Shown: piece after piece, positions 45,270 through 55,833 of the stretch | Layout of the letters: the number at the start of each line of letters is the position of its first letter | Numbering within the stretch: position 1 is the first letter of the stretch | NCBI GenBank assembly: GCA_000226015.1 | Contig: JH152989.1 | Coordinates: 402,294 to 466,293 of the forward strand | Source: Mnemiopsis leidyi | Taxonomy: Eukaryota; Ctenophora; Tentaculata; Lobata; Bolinopsidae | DNA: 64,000 bases | Reading direction: 5' to 3' | Made by a program: the position numbers and the translations under genes | The notes under the pieces: generated by a model | The model's database searches: none | What the model saw: only the letters and a program-made list of their open reading frames with translations | What the model was told of the DNA's origin: nothing

Positions 45270-48029
45270 TTAGCTGTGGTTATGTGAAACCTCAGAACTG
45301 ACTTTCTCTTTTTCGATGTCATCGTGTGTCGAAAAGACTTCATCTTTAATAGAGTTCAAAGTTTCTAACTCTTCAACAGTCTCCCCGTGAGAATCAGATT
45401 CAAGTTTCTCTATGACACTCTCTACATTCTCGATAACTCTCGTCTTCGTTAGTCCCAACTTCTTGAGTACCTTCTCCCTTAGCTCTGTCCTGCGGGAAAA
45501 TTCCACAATTAACTTGTAGTCTCATTGATAATAGTACAGTAACCAGTATCTAAAATATGTGTTGTTATGACGTTATTTAGTGTGAAATTTGATTTCTGTA
45601 ATAACATTTACATCGTGCCGATTCTCTTATTCTCCTGTCCAACCATATGCAACTTTTCTTCATCAGATATCGGTTATTTGACTTTAACTTTTCGATAATG
45701 TCTGTAGTTTGTAGATTTACTTACTGTATGGAGACATATGTAACGGCTCCCAAAATCATCAAGATTATCACAATTGTGAGAATGTGACATCCTCTCCTTC
45801 GCTTGGGCTTGCTTTTAAACTCATCTGTTTCTGTTATTTCTGTTTCTTTATCTGTTTTCTCCGTAGTATAGTTGTGACTAGAAGAAGAACCCCCGTGTCT
45901 AATTTCAAGAGCATAGTCTTTTTCTTCACTTTTTGCTGGCGGAGGTTGTGGCAGTATTTCAGGAAAGTTTAATTTTTTATCAAATCTGTTTTCTGTGGAC
46001 AATAATTCTTTCTGCTCAGTTTCTCTTCTTAACTTTAAGAAGCTTTTTTCTCTAGCCAATAGATACTGCATCATGGCCTCAAGGTTCTCTGACGGTACTT
46101 TCTCGATATTCTGCTTTCTCGGTGGTTTTGCTGGAGGTGCAGCTGAGTTAACCAGTGCTTTCGCTGGTAATTCAAGTTTTTGTTCTTTCCCAGAGACAAG
46201 TCTGTTTTCTTCTGGGTGTTCACTTTCTATTTGAACAGTTTCTCCTCGCTTAAAGAAGCTCGCATCTCTAGCCAAAAGAGACTGCATTATGACCTCAGGG
46301 TCCTCTGACGCGGACGGTAACTTCTCGATTTTCCGTTTTCTCGGTGGTTTTGCTGGAGGTGTTGCTCTTGCCAATATGCCTATGTGGTTGTATTGATTAT
46401 TCATACTGCCTGTACTGGTGGCTTTGCCTTGACCGAGAAAAGTATTGATCTTGTTCTCTTCATATTGACACGAATTTAGGTAATCTTTTGAAGGATCTTC
46501 CTGAGGTGCTTCCTCGTCAACAAAAGTCCTGGTTTGATTGAGTAACTGAGAAAGACTAAGAGTTTTATCGGATGGGAGGTTCAATTCTAGACTGTTTGTT
46601 TGATATTCACCATCTTCCTCATCGGAGTAACTATCTCGTGCTGGTTCTTGGTCATGGATCACATTATTACTTTTAGTCCATTCTTTATTTCCCTGAGAAC
46701 ACTGCTTTTTGTCGAGTTGTAGATCCTTCTTACTCATCGAATTCTCTACTTTGTCTGCAATGTTCTGTTTAGACTTTGTCTTCAGAAAACTTGCTGTTTC
46801 CATTACCTCTCGCTCGGTTTTAGGGTGAGAACTGCAGGCACTGTGCGGGTTTCCCAAATCGGACTGCATTGGCGATAAGCTTGTGCCTTGACTTAGTGCT
46901 TGGTCACCGACCGTGGTTTTGGGTATGGGGATATTCTCTATTAGTATTTCCTCTGTTACTTTATCTGTCACATGCGCTACTTCGTAATGGCGATGCCGAC
47001 TAACTGAAGATTTAGCTGTTTTCTCTTCTTCAACATCCTCACAGTCACTGGTCAGCAGTTGCCTTGCATCTTTCTTGAATTTGTTGTTCCGAAGGTTGGC
47101 CGACCTTGGCCTCACACCACGATTACTCCTCGTGGGTGGACTCTGTTCGCTTGGTCCTGGCTGCTCTTCAGATTCTGTAAGAGGTATATTCTCCTCATCC
47201 GTACAATCGACTTTTAGCTGTCTGGCATCTCTCTTAAATTTATTTTTCCGTAGATCGCTTGATTTTCTGCTACGACTAGGTTTTTGGAATTGAATTTGCT
47301 CACCTCCATTTGACCTATGAGTTTTTCCGGAATATGATGTTTCTAATTGGTCAGATACAGCAGCTTTTTCTCCCCTATTTTGAATGTTCTCTGATGCACT
47401 GAAAGTCCTGTCGGATCCACGATATGACAATAAAGCTGAAAATCCAGGTTCCTTATCATGTTCATCGCAATCATTCATATATGATGTTGCTTTTTCAGCG
47501 ATTTGTTTTCGAAATGCTTCCACTTGTGCAGCTAAACTGTCGAAATTCTCTTCTGTTTTCCGCCTTGAACCTAATTCCATTGTCTCTGAATAATCTCGAC
47601 GATCCCGGGTTTCGTGCTTTTCTGAGGATTCTGAATCATCATCACATTCCTGAAAAGCTTTGATCAACCTAAATAGACGATCTTCTTCGTTATCTAAATT
47701 ACGATCAGTATCACTATCAACTATCATATCCTTCGCATCATTTTCTTCAAGTTGCTTGCGATCATGGTCTTTATCTCTGATAGCATCCTTTCTCCGTGAC
47801 CGTGACATAAAGAACCTGCGTATACTTGATGATCGTTTCTTTGACAAAGAAGGCGTTTCAGATTTTTTCCTTCCAACACTTCCTGCTTCCAGATCGGAGT
47901 TGTGCTGTTGATCATCTCTTGCTGTGGACATGAAATCTTCTCTTTTCGTTTTCACCTCACGTATTTTGTCTCTGATGGTTCTGTCATTCTTTTGTACTCG
48001 TAAGCTCATTGCTTCCTCAATTTTAGTGC
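45270..48029 (-). CDS. F1: acidic/low-complexity single-pass membrane protein, tandem family member, 5' exon not found
   Basis: Large exon 45725-48029 (phase 1 entry) plus tail exon 45270-45489 (phase 2 junction). These read in one frame, about 841 codons without the missing first exon; an ATG at 48009 could also start it. It is mostly disordered and rich in Glu, Ser, Lys. There are two internal repeats of KNKFKRDARQL type (about 47211-47250 and 47052-47090) and two of PPAKPPRK...LLAR.SF type (about 46321-46366 and 46101-46147). PPAKPPRK is a class II SH3-ligand pattern. One hydrophobic helix (HILTIVIILMILGAVTYVSI) comes right before the tail exon (TELREKVLKKLGLTKTRVIE). SH3-like motifs before the helix suggest that part could be cytosolic, unlike F3/F4. 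Family unknown. Confidence 0.72.
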
Positions 48030-48740
48030 CTGCAATGTTTATGATCGCTTGTTCTATCTATTCAAACCTCGAAGTTCAGTCTATACAGTTTATTTGTAAA
48101 ATATGATATCTTGTGAAATATGTGAAATGCTTATAAAAGGAACTCCGTCAAAGGAGAAACTTGAAGACGTAAATTAGTTTGTTTCTGAAGGTTCAAGATG
48201 GTTGTCAAATAGATACTTATCACTTACCAAGATTTGGCTTAATAACGAGTTGGGTTGTAATTGTATCTTAAAAAGTCTCAATGTTCAAGAGGAAATGTTT
48301 ATTTCAAGCGATAAAATCTTCAAAGGTTCAGATTAAAAGTGGGACCCGCATTCTTCTTGAAGTAAGCAATACCTTATGGAACAATTCACAAATTGGGATT
48401 GAACATTGAGTACAGCACGTTCATCATTAAGAAATATCAGAAATTCAAATGCTCCTTTATAAAAAAAAGTATTGAGCCCCAATTTTGGCCTCAAATTCAA
48501 TCTTCACTGTTCAGGCTCTGCTTATTTCGCATAGGACAGAAGTTATTATTGGTCTGTCGCCTATTCTGATACTGCATCAGGCGTCAATTCTTCTAGATTT
48601 ATTCTTAGCGACCGCATCAGATGTACCAGTATGGTCTTGTTTTATCTCAAAGTAAATAGCCAAAGTCTTTTTCTTAGTTTAAATTTAATCAGTGGGTTTT
48701 TGTGTTACTAATGATTAAGCTTTTCAACTTGAGTAGAATT
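48030..48740. other. between F2 and F1; F1 first exon should be here but is not found
   Basis: About 710 bp, AT-rich. I searched the minus strand for an ATG plus hydrophobic run ending in a phase-1 donor and found none that convinces. The donor-like ggtaagtgat at about 48225 is preceded by a frame with a stop and no ATG. Confidence 0.4.
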
Positions 48741-49270
48741 TTAGTCCTCTGGTTCAATGTCGACGTGCATTTCAGACACTTCCTGACGGATCTCCTTGAG
48801 AATCCTCAGTTTCTTTTCGTCATCCATGTCCTTATTTTCGCCCATACGTAACAGCCGATCTGCAATGCTCTGTAGAAGATCTGTATCTAATTTCTCTTCC
48901 TCTTCTATTTCGTTTTCCAGTTTCTGTCGGCTGAAAGATAACTGAAGTTAACAATTTAAGGTAGGAACTAGTGCAAACAAAGTCTGCTGTCAGAGTAGAT
49001 TTCTTATTCAATTTTATTCAGTGCTCGCTTCAATTTTATTTTTGGTGAGAGATTGCTTTACTCACTGGATTGTAGATATCACGAATAACGTGATCGCTGA
49101 GATAGCTACGATAGCTGCCACAATTCCAAATACACATTCACAATTAATAGTCCCTTTTGATTCCTTCTGATGGCTCGTCATTAACTTCTGCATGGCCTTT
49201 ATTCTCTTCTCAAAGTTCTCACTCTCATCCGAGGAATTCGTTTCCACATTAAGTTGTGGGATACCAGATC
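48741..49270 (-). CDS. F2: short member of the tandem membrane-protein family, 5' exon not found
   Basis: Exons 49066-49270 (phase 1 entry) and 48741-48930 (phase 2 junction), closing in frame at a TAA; 131 codons without the first exon. The luminal part is only about 45 residues (GIPQLNVETNSSDESENFEK). A membrane helix follows (ECVFGIVAAIVAISAITLFV). The tail is charged: EIEEEEKLDTDLLQSIADRL, LRMGENKDMDDEKKLRILKE, ending HVDIEPED. DRLLRMGENKD in the tail matches DRLLRIAENLD in F4. Exon phases equal those of F3 and F4. A start exon should lie between 49271 and 49700, but none was certain. Confidence 0.68.
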
Positions 49271-49717
49271 CTGAGTTTAATTGTATGATGCTGATGTTTG
49301 AGCTTATTAAGCACACTGATCCAGTAATTTATTCAATTTTAAACATGTCTTGGGAAGCATTTTGAATACTTCGACCAACTTAAGATAGCTCATAGAATAC
49401 ACTGAACATGAAGCGTGCGTTCGCGTTAATACGGAAAACTGATTCAAAATATCTAGCATCTAAATTCAAGAAGTTCGAATAGTTATGGCATGGCTGCTCA
49501 GTGAATTCTCCAAAAGGATTAATTCAGCGTGACTAAACGGTTGCAACGATTAATCTGATTATCGTGAAGTTGTTCCTTATAATTGTTAGACAGCAACACG
49601 TCTTCACTTTTGGCCTGCCGTTGACTGCAGATTTCATCGATCCTCACACTCGATTACAACGAAAGTTCTGATTTTGGGGCAAGTTTATTTTTTCTGCTGT
49701 CTCATGTCTGGTCTTAT

Positions 49718-51938
49718 TTATTGCCAGTCTTTGTCTGTACGTCTCGTCATTGCACACTTCTTTGCGTTTCTATTATGTTGACGGTATGTCTTTACAAAAG
49801 TAGAACGAAAATTGTCCACTTTTCTGTCAAAAATACAGAAATTTCTAGAAAACCCCGAACTTACCAATTTGTGAATCCTGTGAATTGTCCTCTTTAAGTT
49901 TGACTTTTTCATTCATCTCATTTGTCTGTCTTTTATCATATCTGAACTTAGACTTGTTCCACGCAACAAATGGGTTCATCCTTTTCATAAACGATATAGA
50001 TTGTACTGTATCCGAGGACCTTATGCTGTCTAAAAGAGACGGTTTTTCGTCAGTTTCGTCTTCAAAATCGTTATCTTCTTCATCTAAATCAATGTTGTGA
50101 AAATCTGCCGGATTCCCCGTCGCGATACGTATAACTTCTTTTTTGATCCGTTTTAGGTTAGACCGATTTCTCGCTCTGTCCTGTTTTATCACTGTCATTG
50201 CCCTGTGCCACCTATCAACAATTAAAATGTTTATGACCTAGTTTGAGGATTGAGGCTTTAGTAAACCAGTATAAATACTTATTTGCTAATCAGTATATAT
50301 ACTAATAAAGACAAATTCAACATTGAATATAGATAACTAAAACTTAAAACAGAAGATCCAAAATATTAACTTTAAGTGCCATGCAACTGACCTAGAAGTT
50401 GTGAAAGCAATGAACCCGATCGCACTTATCAGAGCTATTGTCGCCAAAGTCAGAGCCACCACGTCTCTGACTAGTGCATGTTTTGTCTCGCTCCTGTGAC
50501 CCTTCGCGATTTCAATCATACCCATTTTGGATGAATAGGATTTGTCTTTAACATCATTCTTTGGCACTTCAGTTTTCTTGTTATAACTGTTGCTATAACT
50601 GTTTTTCTCGTTATTGCTTTCTTTTACGTCCTGCTTCTCATCAGTTTTCCTTTCACCTTCTTCGCCTTCTTTACTTTCAGCTGCCCCAAATTCATTTCCC
50701 CTCATTTCCGTATCCTCTTTTTTCATTTCCTCTGGTTTCCGGTAAAGTGTAACAATATTTTGTGTTTTATTCTCTTCGTATATGTTTGTTGTCTTCTCAT
50801 CAACAAAATCACTCATAGTCCCAGATTCTTCTTCATCATCATGGCTGTGGACGTGGCTGTTTGGTATGTCGTGGTGGTGCAATCTTAAGGAGGTTTTCTC
50901 GTTCTCACTCCGGTGAATAGGTTTCTCGAATCTTTCATCTGATATATCACTTTTAGTGCCTGTTTTGTTTGATTTAGAATGATCACTATCAGTATCACTA
51001 GCTTCAGCTTCTTGAGTTGGAACTTCTTCTTCAGCTTGTTCAGGTCCTAATAATTCCACTTTTGTTTCAATGTCGTTTGTTGGGTTAGTTCTTTGCTTAT
51101 CATTAATGAGTTGAGAAACTGGTTCATTTAATTTTAAGTCCGACAATCGTTCCTGCATTTGAGAATTTGCAGGAACTGCTGGAAAAACCACCTCAAAGTT
51201 ATCTGAATCTTTTCCAACGTTTTCTTTAACGATATCCTCAAACTGTTGATGATCATAATTATCTTTAATGAAGTTGATTGCTCCATGATAATCAGATTGG
51301 CCAGGGGCCTTACTGACCATTTTTTCAGAATTTGCAACTAGCTTTGCAAGCTTTTCTTTGTACTCCTCCATGATTTCCTCTTCGCCCATCATGGATTCCT
51401 TGCGTAATTCTTCTTGTGACAGTACACCTGAAATTGCGTGTTGTTTAACTCATGCTAAAACTTATGCATTTTAATCAACATTATAATTTCAATTCATCAC
51501 CATAACTACAATAATGGTGTAGTAATGTTTCTTTCTAATTTGCAGTGCAATGTTTTCCAAAATGCTGAAACCCCAATTTGCGAATTTTTGAGATTTTCAG
51601 ACGAATTGCACATGTTTAATTTCTGTTTAATTCCTGTTTAATTCCAACTACTTTAGGTTGAATTCTGGTCTTCTCCTTCACCTTGCCATTTGTATGTTAC
51701 CGGGCACTGCGTGGCTCTCTCTACCATCCCCTCCGACGCAACAAAGAATGAGGTCCCCAGGCAACTTGTGTGGCATAGCACTCCCTTATATACGTTTCAA
51801 GTTTCCAAAAATTTTCTATCATAATTTTTCTCCCTGCCCGAGAACTATAAGTATAACTATCCAAGATCCAAATTTGAAAAAAATCATCATAGGACACTTA
51901 CCTATAATTTGAAGACAGAAGAGAAAATAGAGACACAT
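49718..51938 (-). CDS. F3: secreted-type single-pass membrane protein of the tandem family
   Basis: Exons: 51902-51938 (MCLYFLFCLQII, short signal peptide, phase 1), 50392-51427, 49865-50211, and a 3' exon within about 49718-49860 whose exact acceptor is unclear. The ectodomain is about 345 residues, acidic. It begins VLSQEELRKES and carries EEYKEKLAKLVANSEKMVSK, matching the AYKEK...DELVSSAP block of F4. The membrane helix DVVALTLATIALISAIGFIA is nearly the same as in F4. The basic tail begins RWHRAMTVIKQDRARNRSNL. A His-rich stretch (RLHHHDIPNSHVHSHDDEEE) lies in the ectodomain and could bind metal; that is inference. No known family recognised. Confidence 0.78.
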
Positions 51939-53605
51939 AGTAAGTAAACCAATTCGTTCTGATACGAAACGCTAGACAACGTATAATTGAATTTTAGCAT
52001 GATTTTGATCCAAAAATAATTAATCAGAATCCTCGTCCCAAGATTAAGAATAAGATGATGAACTATAATTCTGGGGAAGTAGGAAGGGCCACAAATTTGC
52101 GAAATATTGTACCTCTCGTCCTACTTTTGCTAAAGTCTCGTCGGTCATAGCGCTCACAATGTAGAGAGTGTATGTAGTTCACTTATAGACCAACAAAATC
52201 TTAGTGAGACCAATAGAAACTTGCTCAAAAATTTGTTGAATGAAAATTCGTGACCCTTGCCTTCTATCATTATCTATCTAATTAATGGTATTAATTAGAT
52301 TTAGACTAATCTAATTAACAAAATCATGGAATTCTATTGACTAAACTACTGCATACACGACAAAATACATAGGGGTTGGAAGGATCTGCTAAGACTTGCG
52401 GCTCCTTCATAAATTCAACCGAAGCTTTTTGGATCTTTTTGGTTCTTATCATTATTGAAGCTTCTGTTTTACAACTTAAGTTCAATTCATGATTCCTCAT
52501 ATTAATTACGGCCTTAAAGCTCGAAAAGAGGTGTAAAAATTTAAGTTTACCACCGATCAGGAAATTTAAATCTATTATACAATTCTTTCAAACGTCCAGC
52601 CAGTCTCGATAGGATTTTGATACTCTACGATCATGTAAATGTACCGGTAGCTCAAGTGGTACATTGTGCAATCAGTTGTTGGAGTTGATTAGGTGATCAA
52701 TTAATTTGGAGGTTGGTAGAACTTTTCATAATTTCATAGGGGAGAAGGTAAAACTTAAAAATAAAGTTGTTGAACATTCTTATTTGCCAAATATTTTTTA
52801 TCTTTTTCCGAACTCTGAATTCGAACGACCCATGCTGTGCTCAATGCTAGACGCCAGGAATTCTTATTCATCCACTTGAAGTGAGCACAAAGCATCTTTA
52901 GATTTATAGTATGGATTACATAAACTCAAACATGTCACACTCAAGCGCCCACGATCAACGAGTATTACCACACACAGAACACCATCAATTTTCAAATAAT
53001 TACGTTAGGCGAACTTTAATTGTAATGTTTTGTCAGGCTGTAGCAAAATAAAACAGTGGTCACCAAGTCTCTGTCTAACATCAAAATTTAGGCTTTCTTT
53101 CCTATGATTAACAAGTATAGTTGCATCTTAGTTAGTAAATTGTTGAATTAAGAATTTTAGCTTTTGCAATTTTACAATCAATATTTGGCTTTCAGCTTGG
53201 TTTTCAAAATATCTGACTTACAGAATTATCAACCTTAGAAATAAGCTCTTGCAGAAGAATATCTATATTTTATGAGTCGGGACAAGGCTGAAGTTTTTAC
53301 TGTTAGTTGCGAATCATTAAAACAAGCATCATTTTCATAGAAAATATTAAAGGAAAAGATATTTAAATCTTTCTTATGCGGTATGAAAGTGGCTCAAGCC
53401 ATAATGTTACTGTTTAAGACATGGCCTAAAACCGGAGCGAAAGTTAAGCCCACAAAATATCCTAAATCTTTATTCCACTTAAAATGTCAGTGCAGTCGCG
53501 TAGAACGTTTTGCTCGAAGGAATCTGACGGTGCAGATATCATGATATGATCGGATTCGGTGCAGTGTTTCCGATCAGAAGGTACATTGTCCAGAAAACTC
53601 TGCTG
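51939..53605. other. intergenic between F4 and F3, no gene seen
   Basis: About 1.7 kb, AT-rich, no supportable ORF or repeat recognised. It should contain the F3 promoter and F4 3' UTR. Confidence 0.5.
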
Positions 53606-55833
53606 TTACTCATCTGACTCTGTGTCCAGATTCTCGGCGATCCTCAACAGTCTATCCATCTCTTCATCGGAAAGAACCCTCTGTTTGTGAGGCTGAGGCT
53701 GAGAAGCTCTTGTTTTCTTTGGTTTGGGAGGGCTGGAGGTGCGTGCTGCGATGCTCATTTCCGCGGTAGGTTGTCCTGCAACATCACCTTCAGAGCGCCT
53801 AGCTCGGACCTTGTTGCTATGATTAGAACTTCTTCTTTTATTTTTACTCAGACTTGTTGAGGACCAGGCTGAAGATTCTTCCTTGCTCTGAGGTTTTGGC
53901 TTTAAGTTACTGGTTCCAGGCTCAGCAGGAACTGGAAGTAGTTTGGCTTCTTTACGGGATCTAGCGCCAGGTTCCTCTAGATTAGCTTCTTTGAGGAGTT
54001 GCTCCTCCTGTTCCTCCATTGCCTTGTAGCTGTTGAACAAGTCGTCGAAATCCTGGTCGATATGGATGGAACTCAGAGATCTCATGATTTTGAGTTCGCT
54101 CCGCATACTCTTCATGCTCTGATTACTCCTCATTTGATCTATCTTTATCGCTTTTATTGTTTTCCGCCATCTGAAAGGAAAGTAAATTTTACTTTAAGAT
54201 CCGAAGGCACGGATCTGATGAAGAAATTGAACATTCCTTATTGTCATTAACGTCAGCTTTGACAAAGAACTTTTCAATGTTGTATCCAATCGTAACGAAT
54301 AAATAATCATGCCACTTGAAATGTGTCAGATAAAAAAGATGTTAAAACTAAACCTAAATCTACAAGCTAAAAGAAATACTATTAGTAATGAAGGTTAACT
54401 TACTGTACAGCAGTGAATACTATAAAGATCACAGAACACAACAGAGCTATTGCAGCAACTGTCAGAGTCACTACGTCTGCAGTAGCAGTTCTCCCACTAT
54501 CCCCTTTAGACTCACCAGCTGTTTCAACAGGCTGGAAGAGGACAATACCATCATCCTTCTTTTCGGGATTGTGTGCACCCTCCGCTGCTGCCACAACGGG
54601 AGCCTTAACGCCTTGATCTAGAAGAGAAGACTGTTGATGAACGATCCCGGCATGCCCGAAACTAGGGTTGCCTCCCTGCTCTGCGTTAAACTGATAATCA
54701 GGGACATCCTCCATGGTTCCCTGACTCTGGTCCCCTTGGATGAGCTTGTGCCAGCTCCCCCGTTTACGGTTGATAGTTTGAGGTTCCTGATCCTCCCCTT
54801 CCTCCTCTGGCGCCGCCGGTAAAACTGGGTAGTTGAGATCGTCGTCCGTCATTGCCTCTAGGAAGTCTGGATTCTCCTCTACAGAACTGAACTCGCCTTC
54901 AACCCCTTCATTGATCTGATGGGAGTCCTGTACTTGTAGAGACTTCATATTATTTCTGAGCATTTCATTTTCGGCCTCAAGTTGTGCTATTTGGCTCAAA
55001 TATTCGTTTTCATGTCGGTTATTATCGTTCCCTTGAACGTAATATTCAGGAGCGGAACTGACGAGCTCATCAGATCCCTTTATCTGTCGCTCGATCTTCT
55101 CCTTGTAGGCTTGAAGGAGGAAATCGTTATCATTCTGATTCTGTGACGACTGCAACACTGGGGCTGAAAATGATAAATCTGATATGATAAAAATGATGAA
55201 TCAGCTGTGATTATCTAAAAGTTTTTTTCCAAAAACCCTAGGCGTGTCGAGCTATTAACTTTGCCCGATTAGTCTGATTGCAATACGAATTGCTTTCGTC
55301 CATAATGACGGATGGCTGGTTATTTTGAGTTTAATCCTTTCAGTATTCAGTGATCAGGAAAATCTTAAAAGGAGTAATAGTAAACCGTGACTAAACTTTT
55401 TGCAAATAGCTGGCACGTTAAGACTCAGCTATCCTTGCTAATTACTAACTGCTGAGTGCTGGCTGCATCATTAGCCGATTACCGTTAACTGGACGGATAT
55501 TACAAACATTTCAACGCTTTTTCAAACTTGTTTGGCCGTTTTACCGTGAACTGGATGATTTCGACGGATAGCTGATAGCTAGGTGTTTTGGCAAGATCGG
55601 ATTGTAAAATATTCGGAACTTGATCATATCTGTTCATAAATAAACTTGATGTGTAAAAATAAAGCGAAGCGATCCTGGGTAAAGCAAAAACTGATTGTCA
55701 AACGCGGCCGATTTTTGTTCCAAAGCTTTGAAGTTGGAAAATTACCTGCACTCAGTAGACCAAAATCCTGAAGACACAGCAATAAAAACGCCAACTTCAA
55801 GCGGCGGAACAGATTGAGCCTTTTCTTTAGCAT
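53606..55833 (-). CDS. F4: type I membrane protein of the tandem family, complete
   Basis: Exons 55746-55833, 54404-55163 and 53606-54170 close to 470 codons, the best-defined member. Signal peptide with basic start and hydrophobic core (MLKKRLNLFRRLKLAFLLLC), probable cleavage after LLSA. The ectodomain is about 255 residues, acidic, with AYKEKIERQIKGSDELVSSA near its start, a Leu/Glu coiled-coil-like stretch (YLSQIAQLEAENEMLRNNMK) and low-complexity Gln/Glu sequence. The membrane helix is DVVTLTVAAIALLCSVIFIV. The tail exon begins WRKTIKAIKIDQMRSNQSMK, carries basic Ser-rich sequence (SLSKNKRRSSNHSNKVRARR) and ends LSDEEMDRLLRIAENLDTES. No family recognised; function unknown. Intron phases (1, then 2) are the family signature. 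Confidence 0.84.
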
